DNA from: Paenibacillus xylanilyticus
Lineage (GTDB): Bacteria; Bacillota; Bacilli; Paenibacillales; Paenibacillaceae
Length of the DNA: 64,000 bases
Assembly: GCF_013359935.1 (NCBI RefSeq)
Contig: NZ_JABMCB010000179.1
Location: forward strand, 186,001 to 250,000
Reading direction: 5' to 3'
The translations under genes were made by a program, and so were the position numbers. Position 1 is the stretch's first letter; each line of letters starts with the position of its first letter. Positions 54,401 through 63,885 of this stretch are shown piece by piece. A model generated the notes under the pieces. It was not told the DNA's origin and made no database searches. It saw only the letters and a program-made list of their open reading frames with translations.

Positions 54401-55708
54401 ATGAATATGAAAGACCAATCTACACAGGTTAAACTTTGGACCACTGATTTTATTTTGCTTATGCTTTGTAACTTCCTGCTTTTCCTGCAGCTGCATATGA
54501 TTGTTTCTCCACTTCCTTCCTACGTACAGGAACGTTTCCACGCCAATGCGTTTGAAGTCAGCCTATTCACTTGTCTGTTTGCACTTAGTGCAATTGCAGC
54601 ACGATTGTACTCAGCCAAGGCGCTTGAGAAGGGGCTTCGCAATGCCATGATCTACATTGGCCTGTCTGTAGCCCTACTGGCTACACTCGGGTATTATTTT
54701 GCTGCTGGCATAGCTGTCCTCTTGTTGCTGCGCATGATGTTTGGTGTCGGTTTCGGGATGAGCAGCACGGCTTTCCCAACGATGGCTTCCGACATTATTC
54801 CGGTTAAGCGAATGGGAGAAGGGATGGGCTATTTCGGGTTGTCCACCAGCCTTGCCATGTCCATGGGACCCATTATCGGGGTCACGTTGCTGCAGGGTTC
54901 AGGATTCATAACACTCATGCTGTGTACAGCTGGCGTGATCGTCGTCATTTATCCACTCAGTTATTCGTTAACACGTAAGAAAACAGCACGTTCACATGAT
55001 GGTTCCGCTCAAACTTCAACAGGGCCCGTAGCGAATGTTTCCGGGACTCGGGAGAAAATCCCTTTTAATCGCAAATTGATCCTGCCCAGTCTGCTGAATT
55101 GTTTGTTATCCATTACCTATGGCGGCCTTGTCGGATTCATTGTGTTATATGGCAAAGAGGCCAACCTGGCCAACCCTGCTTTATTTTTCCTGTTTAATGC
55201 CCTAGCTGTACTGCTTGTAAGGCCGTTTGCCGGTAGATTGTACGACAGCAAGGGACCCAAGGCCCTGCTTATTCCTGGAGCCATTTTCGTTGCTGTCGGG
55301 CTGTTTATCCTCTCTTTTGCAACGTCCATGCCGATTTTATTTGTAGCAGCATTTATATACGGCATTGGATATGGTTCCATGCAATCTTCACTGCAGACCT
55401 GGATGATTCAGATTGTCGCTCCAACCCAGCGCGGGATGGCGAACGGTATGTTCTTGAATACACTGGATTTGGGAATTGCTATGGGAGCTTTGCTGCTTGG
55501 TGCTATCGCCTCCATGACGAGCTACACGGATATGTACCGGTATTCCGTCATATTTATGATAGTGTTCTTGCTGATCTATCTTATTCAAGGTAAACGAAGT
55601 GGGACTTTCGCCGTTTCCGTTCATCCGCTGCTTGCCCATACGCATATATCTGCTAAAGATACAGAATCAATGGAACAAACTTCAGACAAATCAATTGAGA
55701 AGAAATAA
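54401..55708 (+). CDS. MFS exporter (DHA1-like)
   Basis: 435-residue, 12-segment major facilitator protein. N-terminal segments LLMLCNFLLFLQLHMIVSP, motif-C-like MMFGVGFGMSSTAFPTM and the RPFAGRLYDSKGPKALL loop of the second half. Probable drug or metabolite efflux under the MarR protein encoded just upstream. Followed by a bidirectional terminator at 55731. Substrate unknown. Confidence 0.92.
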   Translation: MNMKDQSTQVKLWTTDFILLMLCNFLLFLQLHMIVSPLPSYVQERFHANAFEVSLFTCLFALSAIAARLYSAKALEKGLRNAMIYIGLSVALLATLGYYFAAGIAVLLLLRMMFGVGFGMSSTAFPTMASDIIPVKRMGEGMGYFGLSTSLAMSMGPIIGVTLLQGSGFITLMLCTAGVIVVIYPLSYSLTRKKTARSHDGSAQTSTGPVANVSGTREKIPFNRKLILPSLLNCLLSITYGGLVGFIVLYGKEANLANPALFFLFNALAVLLVRPFAGRLYDSKGPKALLIPGAIFVAVGLFILSFATSMPILFVAAFIYGIGYGSMQSSLQTWMIQIVAPTQRGMANGMFLNTLDLGIAMGALLLGAIASMTSYTDMYRYSVIFMIVFLLIYLIQGKRSGTFAVSVHPLLAHTHISAKDTESMEQTSDKSIEKK

Positions 55709-55730
55709 AGCAACCGATTCATCACAATAC

Positions 55731-55785
55731 AAAAAAACGCGTTTGCCTGTTGAGAATTTTTGTCTCATAAGCAAGCGCGTTTTTC
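55731..55785. terminator. Bidirectional terminator between two MFS genes
   Basis: AACGCG-TTGC ... GCAA-CGCGTT with inner TGAG/CTCA, A7 on the left and T5 on the right. Confidence 0.85.
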
Positions 55786-55806
55786 ATTATATTGTTCGCT
55801 GTTCAA

Positions 55807-57105
55807 TTAGAATGGACTCTTCTTCCTTCTGATCGGTACCCGTCTAAGTTCTCGATTCCCATCAGGATTTTGCTCCTTATTGCCGTGAGTATTTCCTGAG
55901 GTTGGCTGATCCTCTTTACCGGGCTTAACTGCCAGCAACGTAAGCAGACCACCTACCGCTCCAGAAGCTGCAAGCACAACAAAAAGAATAAAATGCGAGG
56001 TGCCAATCAAAAGAGATACAACAGGTGGTCCCAAAGAGACTCCAATAAAACGCATGCTGCTGAATAAAGCTGTAATTGTACCACGCTGCTCTTTGTCAAC
56101 GCCTTCAGTAATTAGTGCATCAAGACATGGCAGCGTGGCACCAATTCCTGCACTTCCAAGGGTAAATAATCCTACCACCAGATAGATGTTATCCCACAGC
56201 CCCATGATGATCAGGGATGCTGTCAAAACCACAAGTCCTGCAAAACCTACCCACTTCATGCGCACCTTGTTTTTACCGATCCACTTCCCTGCCAAAAAAG
56301 ACGACAAGCATAAGGCCGCCAGCGGGATTGCAAGAACAAGCCCTTTAAGAACACCTTTCAGCCTGAACTCAGACTCCAATGTCTCTGACAAATAAAACAG
56401 CACGCCAAAAATAACAAACATGCAAATTCCACCAATGGCAAACAGTGCATAAAGCCAGCGTCCTTTTTCTTTGAGCACTTTCCGAACTGAAGAAACAAAC
56501 TCGGAAAATGTAGGTGGTTTTTCCTTTTTCTTAGGCGTTTTCACAAGGAAAATGACGAGGACAAGTGAAAGCAAGCAGAGCACCGGTATTGCCATAAATG
56601 GCAAGTACCAGAGCCACACAGCGAGAGCTGCTCCCAAAATGGGACTTAATACTTTACCGAACGTATTCGACGTTTCGATAATACCCAGGCTCTTGCTGAC
56701 CTCCTTCTCGTCATCAAACATGTCGCCTACGAGTGGAATTACGATGGGGAAGGCTCCTGCTGCCCCTATCCCTTGCAGTAACCTCCCACCGAGAATGGTC
56801 CAGTATGCCGTGCTTCCGTCCAGCATTAACGCTGCTCCACCTGCAACTGCGCCCCCAGCTGCGGCGATGATAAGGCTAGGTATGATGACCACCTTTCGTC
56901 CAAATCGATCCGATAAATACCCCGCAATCGGAATAAGCAGTATGGCCACAACGGCGTAGACCGTAATAAGCATGCTTACTTTGAATGAGGAGACTTTCAG
57001 TTCTCGTTCAATCTGCGGAAGGATCGGAATTAACATGGAGTTGCCCAAGGTCATAATCACCGGGATGGAAGCGAGTGCGACGAGGTCCCACTTTTTATCT
57101 TTCAT
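55807..57105 (-). CDS. MFS exporter (Bmr/EmrD-like)
   Basis: 432 residues, 12 segments. Motif A GYLSDRFGRKVVIIP and motif C LLQGIGAAGAFPIVIPL mark a proton-coupled drug exporter; SSFLAGKWIGKNKVRMKWVG is the half-repeat of motif A. The C-terminal tail is long, polar and basic (PIRRKKSPF). Divergent or convergent neighbours show no shared regulator. ATG at 57105. Substrate unknown. Confidence 0.92.
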   Translation of the reverse strand: MKDKKWDLVALASIPVIMTLGNSMLIPILPQIERELKVSSFKVSMLITVYAVVAILLIPIAGYLSDRFGRKVVIIPSLIIAAAGGAVAGGAALMLDGSTAYWTILGGRLLQGIGAAGAFPIVIPLVGDMFDDEKEVSKSLGIIETSNTFGKVLSPILGAALAVWLWYLPFMAIPVLCLLSLVLVIFLVKTPKKKEKPPTFSEFVSSVRKVLKEKGRWLYALFAIGGICMFVIFGVLFYLSETLESEFRLKGVLKGLVLAIPLAALCLSSFLAGKWIGKNKVRMKWVGFAGLVVLTASLIIMGLWDNIYLVVGLFTLGSAGIGATLPCLDALITEGVDKEQRGTITALFSSMRFIGVSLGPPVVSLLIGTSHFILFVVLAASGAVGGLLTLLAVKPGKEDQPTSGNTHGNKEQNPDGNRELRRVPIRRKKSPF

Positions 57106-57204
57106 ACCTTAACCACCTTTACAAGATCGGAAAACAACACTGTTATTGTGGTTTGTTCGTCAAATGATTATACGGGATATGTAAAAAAGTTCAGTTCCGC
57201 GCAT

Positions 57205-57246
57205 GAAAAAACCGTTCCATGATGAAGGAATCAGGAACGGCCTTTT
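57205..57246 (-). terminator. Terminator of the APH-GH3 operon
   Basis: Minus-strand GCCGTTCC ... GGAACGG followed by T6, about 50 bp past the GH3 stop. The plus strand also ends in TTTT, so it may serve both directions. Confidence 0.8.
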
Positions 57247-57294
57247 GCTTAGCCACTTGTAATGTTGAAATTATGTGCTACTGCGCCTTAATGG

Positions 57295-60225
57295 CTAACA
57301 TTTTAAACTAAATTGCTGTATGGCTGCGCCACCCTTGAACACAATATATAACTGATCCATACCCCGCTCAGGTTGTTGGAGCGAACATTCTACAGTCGTC
57401 CATTGGATGTCCGAGTCAGCTTGGTCCGAGGTGGAATCAGCGACGCCAGCAGGCACAGAACAGAGGCCAAGCAGCGGTCCATCCGGGCTTTCAGAACGAA
57501 TCTGCAGTTCACCATCTTCACCGAAAGCAGCTACCCGTGCCTCAAATGTATGAGCTCCTTGTGTCCCATTGTTCAGGAAACCAATCCAGGATGACTGCCC
57601 CTCCTTATACAGCGGCTCTCCAGGAACAATGGCCCGAACTGCAGATCGTCCTTCCAGGCATTCATCCAGAAGCACACCTGCATGCTTATCGTAATTCTCT
57701 GCAAAGGTTGGCATGTCTAGCTTGCGAGCAGGTATAACTTCTCCTTCAACATGAAACTCAGCTGTCTGGCGGATGTCCGCCGAGGAGCGTCCAGCCATAA
57801 TGGACCAAACTGCCGTTTCCACGCAATACCGGTCACGCGTGACGTCCCAGAAGGATAGCTTTTGTATAGGGATTTCAAAAGAAACCGTCTTGGCCGCACC
57901 GGACGCAAGATGAATGCGCTGAAAGCCAATTAATTGTTTTAGAGGCCGTTTCACTCGGGACGTTTGTGGGTGTCCGTAGAGCTGCACGACTTCATCGCTC
58001 GCATATTCTCCTGTATTTCGGACCTGTACTTCAACCTTCAACACATCATCTCCGCTTAGTCCGGATATTTGCTGAACGCTAATGTTTTCATACTCAAATT
58101 CAGAATAAGTCAATCCATGACCAAAAGGATACAAAACCGAACCCTCATGGTACATATAAGTTGTACCGTTGTTGATAATATCGTAATCCATGATATCAGG
58201 AAGCTGAGACTCATCCTCATACCATGTCATGTTCAGTCTGCCTGCCGGAGCATATGCACCAAGCAGCACATCGGCAACCGCATTTCCGAGTTCTTGGCCT
58301 GCGTGGGTTAAATATACAATGGCTGGAGCTATGTCTTTTAACTCCTGCAATGCAAACGGATAACTGCCGACAATAACTACGACGGTATTTGGGTTAACCT
58401 TGCACACCTCTTTTACCAGACGGACCTGCTCTTGCGGAAGTGTTAAACCTGGCCGATCTATTTCTTCCTTGCCATTAATGTAAGGACTATTACCAACGAC
58501 AACAACAGACAGATCACTTGCCCGGGCAGCATCTATTGCTCGCTCAACACCGCTGGTTACAATGTGTTTCACCAACGACACCGGCTCTTTGGGCGCAATT
58601 ACTGAGCTGCTTGCTTTTGAGGAATCTGCTCCTTCCTCTTCTTGCTGAACAACTGGTGTCAAAACAAGTTTGCCCTGGTGTTCGGCTAGGCCCAATGGAA
58701 TTCCATTCCACGATCGCAATATGCTGCTGTCATCCATCTGAGGATCAAATTGCACAATTTCCTTCACGAACCATCCACCGATCTCCGGTGCACTCGCCTG
58801 ATATGTGCCTTCTTCAGTTAACGTAACATAACGATTATTCTTCACACTTCGTAATGTATGGCTGCCCCAGCCCCAATCCTGATGTATGAATTCGGCCATC
58901 TGCGCACTGCCTTCCGGAACAGCAACAAGTGTTCCTTCAGCTTCGAGAGTTAATACCTGTCCTTCCGTAGTCTTGAAGCTGACACGATCATTCCCGTCTT
59001 CATAAAGGACCTCTGCATCAGTCAATCGACTCCGCAGACCATCCAGCGCCGTTACCCGGTATGGCAGTGTGCCGCTATACCAATCGGTATATACTGCATC
59101 TGCAAGAGGCCCAATTACACTGACCTTGCGAAGCGCATCAGATTTAATTGGAAGCAAACCTTCATTTTTTAGCAATACGATGGACTCCGTCGCAGCTCGA
59201 TAACTTAATTTGGCATGCTCCGGCGCGCACAGAACAGACTCCGGTATGGACGCATAGGGGTTAAGGCCTGTCCGATCCAGTTGTCCAAGACGCATGCGAA
59301 CACCAAAAATATTGCGAATGGCCCGGTCCAGATCCTCCTCCTTCAGTAAATCACGTTCGAGAGCCTCTTGTAATGCGGAGACTACCAAATCCACTTCATC
59401 TGTGAGGCAATCCACGCCTGCTTTTAAGGCACCTGCTGCAGATTCGGCATGCGTCGCATGATATCCATGATAATTTACAGTCTGGGACAGATCTCCTCCG
59501 TCACAGACGATAAAACCTGGCATAGCCCATTCACCCTTAACCACATCGTTCACATAAGGGCTCTCAATCGCTGGAGTACCGTTAATGGAGTTGTACGCTG
59601 TCATCATGGATAAGGCTCCGCCCTCAACAAAAGGTGTCTCGAATGCCTTTAGGTAATATTCACGCAAATTCCGCGGATCAATGCTGGAAGAACAGTTGAG
59701 CCGATCTTTTTCATTATTGTTGGCAAAAAAGTGCTTCAACGTAGCGACCATTTTCAGATAAAATGAATGATTGCCCTGCATGCCTTGGACGAGAGCTGCT
59801 GACATCTCCCCTGTCAGTACGGGGTCTTCACCATACCCTTCTTCGGTTCTGCCCCAACGTGGATCACGCTCCAAATCGACGGTTGGCGCCCACAAGGTTA
59901 ATCCATGACGCTCAGGTTCACGATGGTGGTAGGCTCTAGCCTCATCCCCAATGACTGAACCAATCTCACGCATGAGTGCCTTATTCCAAGTACTGGAGAG
60001 TCCGAGCGGCTGCGGAAATACCGTCGCCTCTCCTTTCCAGGCCACCCCGTGAGCAGCCTCGCCTCCAACGTTGTATGCAGGAATCCCCAGCCGCGGGACT
60101 GCTGCTTCGCGTGTAGGAATCAGGCTGATCTTCTCTTCTATCGTCAACCGTGAAATTAAGTCATTCAATCTTTTTTCCAGCGGCAATGCTGCATCCCACA
60201 TTGGGTATTGTTCATATTCCTTCAT
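57295..60225 (-). CDS. Glycoside hydrolase family 3 (beta-xylosidase/beta-glucosidase type) with inserted domain
   Basis: 976 residues, no signal peptide, so intracellular. N-terminal barrel with FPQPLGLSSTWNKALM, LWAPTVDLERDPRWGRTEE, KHFFANNNEKDR and nucleophile Asp242 in GFIVCDGGDLSQ; the MTAYNSINGTPAIESPY segment resembles xylosidase-type GH3. The C-terminal alpha/beta and fibronectin-like domains follow. An insertion at about 430-560 (NNRYVTLTEEGTYQASAPE, GGWFVKEIVQFD) looks like a beta-trefoil or fascin-like module, and the last 120 residues resemble a CBM6-like beta-sandwich (LYIVFKGG). Acts with the GH31 alpha-xylosidase on xyloglucan or xylan fragments, by inference. Lies 15 bp after the APH-type gene. 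Confidence 0.92.
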   Translation of the reverse strand: MKEYEQYPMWDAALPLEKRLNDLISRLTIEEKISLIPTREAAVPRLGIPAYNVGGEAAHGVAWKGEATVFPQPLGLSSTWNKALMREIGSVIGDEARAYHHREPERHGLTLWAPTVDLERDPRWGRTEEGYGEDPVLTGEMSAALVQGMQGNHSFYLKMVATLKHFFANNNEKDRLNCSSSIDPRNLREYYLKAFETPFVEGGALSMMTAYNSINGTPAIESPYVNDVVKGEWAMPGFIVCDGGDLSQTVNYHGYHATHAESAAGALKAGVDCLTDEVDLVVSALQEALERDLLKEEDLDRAIRNIFGVRMRLGQLDRTGLNPYASIPESVLCAPEHAKLSYRAATESIVLLKNEGLLPIKSDALRKVSVIGPLADAVYTDWYSGTLPYRVTALDGLRSRLTDAEVLYEDGNDRVSFKTTEGQVLTLEAEGTLVAVPEGSAQMAEFIHQDWGWGSHTLRSVKNNRYVTLTEEGTYQASAPEIGGWFVKEIVQFDPQMDDSSILRSWNGIPLGLAEHQGKLVLTPVVQQEEEGADSSKASSSVIAPKEPVSLVKHIVTSGVERAIDAARASDLSVVVVGNSPYINGKEEIDRPGLTLPQEQVRLVKEVCKVNPNTVVVIVGSYPFALQELKDIAPAIVYLTHAGQELGNAVADVLLGAYAPAGRLNMTWYEDESQLPDIMDYDIINNGTTYMYHEGSVLYPFGHGLTYSEFEYENISVQQISGLSGDDVLKVEVQVRNTGEYASDEVVQLYGHPQTSRVKRPLKQLIGFQRIHLASGAAKTVSFEIPIQKLSFWDVTRDRYCVETAVWSIMAGRSSADIRQTAEFHVEGEVIPARKLDMPTFAENYDKHAGVLLDECLEGRSAVRAIVPGEPLYKEGQSSWIGFLNNGTQGAHTFEARVAAFGEDGELQIRSESPDGPLLGLCSVPAGVADSTSDQADSDIQWTTVECSLQQPERGMDQLYIVFKGGAAIQQFSLKC

Positions 60226-60240
60226 ACTTATTCCTCCCGA

Positions 60241-61257
60241 TTATTGGTATGGTTCAAGCATTATCTTCCATTGCTCCATAAGATCCAGCGTGCGCTGACG
60301 AAATCTCTGCCCATCCTGAGGCTGATCGACCTGATATTCGTGGACATACGCATTAAAGTAAGAGGACAAGATTCGATAGGCAAGCCGGCGTGCGAGTCCC
60401 TGATCAGACATGTCCAGAGGTTGTCCATATCCCTCATGGAATGCTGGTGGTGCTGTGGACAGGATGGCTTCAAACTCCCTATCGGCAAACATGGACCGAT
60501 CCCCATCAATGATGGCGGCAATGCTCAAGGTATCATTTTCCCCATGAATCAATACGTTTGCTTCCCACAGATCATTATGGACAAGTACAGGAACGGTCAC
60601 TTGGTCGAATAATTCGCGATGATTCCGGAACATGTTCGTAATCTGTTCACCAACGCCTGGCATATACCCTACCCGTGCCGCTTTGGATGCCGTTTCTTGT
60701 GCAAAAGCAATTAACACCTCGGACCAGCGATCTGATCCCTTCATCGTACCGTCACCTTGCGGCCAGCCGAAGGAGGTCCCCTCAATTTGGTGCATGGCAG
60801 CGGTATACTCACCCAGTTGACGATAAAGCCTCTCTTTCTCGGACAATGAGATCGACGAATGATCCAGCTGCCTGCTCGGAATAAACTCCATAAACATGTA
60901 CGTTCTCGGAATGACCGAACCACTGTCATCACATACAATGACGTTTGGAGCAGGAATTCCTGCCTTTTGATATTTCTCATAAACCACAGGCTCAGCTGCC
61001 ATCATCGTCCGTTCAAAGGAGAATAATGGATCATCTGTATCCCCCATTAACGGGTCTGTCCCTTCAGGTGCCAGGCGCAAAATGACATCCGAATAATCTG
61101 CATGCTCCAGTTGAATCCGGTAAGTTGTATTAAAAAGTCCGCCTTGCAAAAGAGTGTGCCCCTTTATTTTGGTAGCGGTTCCAAAAGTATTCTCCACCAA
61201 TAGATGTACCATCTCGGTTGTAATAGCCCGGTGTAGTCCGGTAAAAAGTGTGCTCAA
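60241..61257 (-). CDS. APH-fold phosphotransferase in a glycosidase operon
   Basis: 338 residues. N-lobe with QGGLFNTTYRIQLE and VILRLAPEG, a long insertion, hinge MFMEFIPSRQLD, catalytic loop VLVHNDLWEANVLIHG (HND in place of the usual HGD), metal site AAIIDGDRSMFADREFE. Co-transcribed with the GH3 gene (15-bp gap). Similar proteins in other bacteria are annotated as aminoglycoside phosphotransferases without proof. A sugar or oligosaccharide substrate is possible from context. TTG start with GGAG about 11 nt upstream; a palindrome lies just before. Confidence 0.78.
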   Translation of the reverse strand: MSTLFTGLHRAITTEMVHLLVENTFGTATKIKGHTLLQGGLFNTTYRIQLEHADYSDVILRLAPEGTDPLMGDTDDPLFSFERTMMAAEPVVYEKYQKAGIPAPNVIVCDDSGSVIPRTYMFMEFIPSRQLDHSSISLSEKERLYRQLGEYTAAMHQIEGTSFGWPQGDGTMKGSDRWSEVLIAFAQETASKAARVGYMPGVGEQITNMFRNHRELFDQVTVPVLVHNDLWEANVLIHGENDTLSIAAIIDGDRSMFADREFEAILSTAPPAFHEGYGQPLDMSDQGLARRLAYRILSSYFNAYVHEYQVDQPQDGQRFRQRTLDLMEQWKIMLEPYQ

Positions 61258-61291
61258 GTTCTTTCATTCTCCTGTCTACTTCTGTCTCTCA

Positions 61292-61310
61292 TCAATCATA
61301 CTATGATTGA
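61292..61310. promoter_or_regulatory. 19-bp palindrome upstream of the APH-GH3 operon
   Basis: TCAATCATA-C-TATGATTGA is a perfect inverted repeat 35 bp before the TTG start. Likely operator. It is unlike the cre boxes and unlike the MarR operators in the window. Confidence 0.5.
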
Positions 61311-61346
61311 CTCACTGTAACTACATTTACCTGCCTAAATTGGAGA

Positions 61347-61378
61347 CAAACAGACGGCACCTTGCGGTACCGTCCTTT
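61347..61378 (-). terminator. Hairpin downstream of yicI
   Basis: GACGGCACC-TTGC-GGTACCGTC, 9 bp with one mismatch, 20 bp past the yicI stop. The U tract is interrupted (TGTTTGT), so termination may be partial. Confidence 0.55.
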
Positions 61379-61394
61379 GAGTCATCCAATCAAA

Positions 61395-63713
61395 TTAAAG
61401 TTGAATTGTAAGCGAGCTTGTGCCTGCTGCTGCAGTTACAACGATGCCCTGTTCACCAGCCGCCTGGGATCCACCCTCGACACTGGATACACTTTCTACA
61501 CCGCGAAGTACCAGGTTCCATGGCTTGCCTGCACCCTCTGCACGTACCTCCAGAACAGATCCATTACGGGTTACGTTAACAACCAGTTCCTGCTCTGCCT
61601 GTTGGTTCACTACAACCGCTTGCGCAGTGTTACCATCAGCGAGCTCAAACAAGTGCAGGGAAACGTCATTTGCAAAATCATAATCCGGTTTGCTGTTGGT
61701 CGCACCCACTGCAATCAAACTGTTTGGTTTGATCATCATTGGCAATGTGCGGAAGTTGTGATTCTCACGTACAAAACGACCGCCTTGTACTTTATCACCT
61801 GTCAGGAAGTTAGTCCACGTCCCTTCAGGCAAGTAGTAAGTTACATCGCCTTCCTTATTGAAGATCGGTGCAACAAGAATCGAATCACCAAACATGTATT
61901 GAGTATCCAGGCTGTATGTTGCAGGATCTTCTGGGAAGTCCAGCACCATGGCACGCATCATCGGAATGCCTTTCACAGTCGATTCCTGAGCAGAATTGTA
62001 AAGGTATGGCATCAGGCTGTTTTTAAGTTTGGTGAAGTCACGAACAACGTCCACGGATTCCTCGTCGAAGAGCCAAGGCACACGATACGAAGTACTTCCG
62101 TGTAGACGGCTGTGAGAAGACAACAGACCGAATTGTACCCAGCGTTTGTAAACGTCAGGGGTTGCTGTATTTTCAAATCCGCTGATATCATGGCTCCAGA
62201 AGCCGAAGCCCGAAAGTCCAAGTGACAGACCGCCACGAAGCGATTCAGCCATGGATTCATAAGTAGAAGAGCAGTCTCCGCCCCAGTGAACCGGGAACTG
62301 TTGACCACCTGCTGTTGCCGAGCGTGCAAACAGGGCAGCTTCGTTCTTGCCAATCTTCTCTTCAAGCAATTCAAATACAGCTTTGTTATAAAGATGTGTA
62401 TAGTAGTTGTGCATTTTAACCGGATCAGAGCCGTCGAAGTATACGACATCTGTTGGAATTCTTTCGCCGAAGTCCGTTTTGAATGAATCAACGCCTTGAT
62501 CAAGAAGGACTTCCAGCTTGCTCTTATACCATTTCACGGCGTCCGGATTTGTGAAATCAACCAGAGCCATACCTGCTTGCCACATATCCCATTGCCATAC
62601 GCTGCCATCAGCTGTTTTCACCAGATAACCGTTCTCCATACCTTCATCAAACAAGTAGGATTTTTCTGCAATATAAGGATTGATCCAAGCACAGATTTTA
62701 AGGCCTTTGTCTTTCAAACGGCGAATCATGCCTTCCGGATCCGGGAACATCGCTTCATCCCATACGAAATCAGACCATTGGTATTCCTTCATCCAGAAGC
62801 AGTCGAAATGGAATACGGAAAGCGGAAGATCACGTTCAGCCATGCCATCTACGAAATGGTTAACTGTTGCTTCATCATAATCTGTTGTGAATGATGTTGT
62901 CAGCCACAGACCAAACGTCCATGCCGGTGGAAGTGCTGGTTTACCTGTTAATTTCGTATAATTATCAAGTACATCCTTTGGATTGTCACCGCCGATAATG
63001 AAGTATTCCAAAGTCTCTCCTTCTACGCTGAACTGCACTTTGGAAACATTCTCAGATGCAATTTCATACGATACGCGTTCAGGATGGTTTACAAATACGC
63101 CATATCCTTTGCTGGACAAATAGAAAGGAATATTCTTATATGATTGTTCGCTGCTTGTACCGCCGTCTTCATTCCAAGTGTCAACCACTTGGCCATTCTT
63201 AACAAACGGCGTGAAGCGCTCGCCGAGACCGTATACATATTCACCAACGCCCAGATCAAGCTGCTCGCGGAAGTACGCTTCTTTACTAGGGCCTGTAATA
63301 TATCCAGCCGCTCTTTGGCCGCTGCCTGTAATCCGTTTTCCTCCATACAGGAAGTTGACGTCCCAGCCCTTTGTTTTGTCGATTTGAACTTCCAGATTGC
63401 CGCTTTTCAAAACAGCACCTTGTTCATCTTGCGAGATGTCAACATTCACATCTTGGTGGTTGAGTTCAAATTCAGGTCCTTTTTTCACTCTTCCTTTATG
63501 GTGGTTCAAGGTTACACGAATAACGTTAGGCATAGGTGAGCTGTACGTTGCTTTAAGCAATGTACCGTTCAAAGTGTCGCCCTTGGTGCGAATATATTTA
63601 GTTGCCGCATATACGGTCAAAGAATCGCCTTTTTGCACAATATCACGAATGTCAGTCGGGTTTTGAATTTGGTATCCTTCACGAGTCATCCAGAATCCAT
63701 CAGTAAATTTCAT
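61395..63713 (-). CDS. yicI: Alpha-xylosidase, glycoside hydrolase family 31 (YicI type)
   Basis: 772-residue retaining enzyme releasing alpha-linked xylose, as from xyloglucan oligosaccharides (isoprimeverose). Nucleophile Asp414 in FKTDFGERIP and acid/base Asp480 in HWGGDCSSTYESMAESLRGG match E. coli YicI almost residue for residue; VDTWNEDGG and FHFDCFWMKEYQWSDF are also YicI signatures. No signal peptide, so it is intracellular. ATG at 63713. Divergent from an AraC gene, with a cre box between. Works with the GH3 enzyme; E. coli yicI lies next to a transporter, which is absent here. Confidence 0.96.
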   Translation of the reverse strand: MKFTDGFWMTREGYQIQNPTDIRDIVQKGDSLTVYAATKYIRTKGDTLNGTLLKATYSSPMPNVIRVTLNHHKGRVKKGPEFELNHQDVNVDISQDEQGAVLKSGNLEVQIDKTKGWDVNFLYGGKRITGSGQRAAGYITGPSKEAYFREQLDLGVGEYVYGLGERFTPFVKNGQVVDTWNEDGGTSSEQSYKNIPFYLSSKGYGVFVNHPERVSYEIASENVSKVQFSVEGETLEYFIIGGDNPKDVLDNYTKLTGKPALPPAWTFGLWLTTSFTTDYDEATVNHFVDGMAERDLPLSVFHFDCFWMKEYQWSDFVWDEAMFPDPEGMIRRLKDKGLKICAWINPYIAEKSYLFDEGMENGYLVKTADGSVWQWDMWQAGMALVDFTNPDAVKWYKSKLEVLLDQGVDSFKTDFGERIPTDVVYFDGSDPVKMHNYYTHLYNKAVFELLEEKIGKNEAALFARSATAGGQQFPVHWGGDCSSTYESMAESLRGGLSLGLSGFGFWSHDISGFENTATPDVYKRWVQFGLLSSHSRLHGSTSYRVPWLFDEESVDVVRDFTKLKNSLMPYLYNSAQESTVKGIPMMRAMVLDFPEDPATYSLDTQYMFGDSILVAPIFNKEGDVTYYLPEGTWTNFLTGDKVQGGRFVRENHNFRTLPMMIKPNSLIAVGATNSKPDYDFANDVSLHLFELADGNTAQAVVVNQQAEQELVVNVTRNGSVLEVRAEGAGKPWNLVLRGVESVSSVEGGSQAAGEQGIVVTAAAGTSSLTIQL

Positions 63714-63842
63714 GTTTTCTTTCCCCCTTCGGTTATACTATAATAATATTGATATTAATCATGGTTTTCTTCTGATATTTTGACCAAATATATCACGATT
63801 TTGATATTTTCTCTCCGATTCTTAAATGAGATCACCAATCTA

Positions 63843-63856
63843 TGGAAACGATTACA
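63843..63856. promoter_or_regulatory. cre box in the yicI/AraC intergenic region
   Basis: TGGAAACGATTACA matches TGNAANCGNTNNCA at every fixed position. It lies 130 bp before yicI and 30 bp before the AraC gene, so it would mainly affect the regulator. Confidence 0.7.
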
Positions 63857-63885
63857 TTAATAATGATACCAAAGGAGACACTTCT

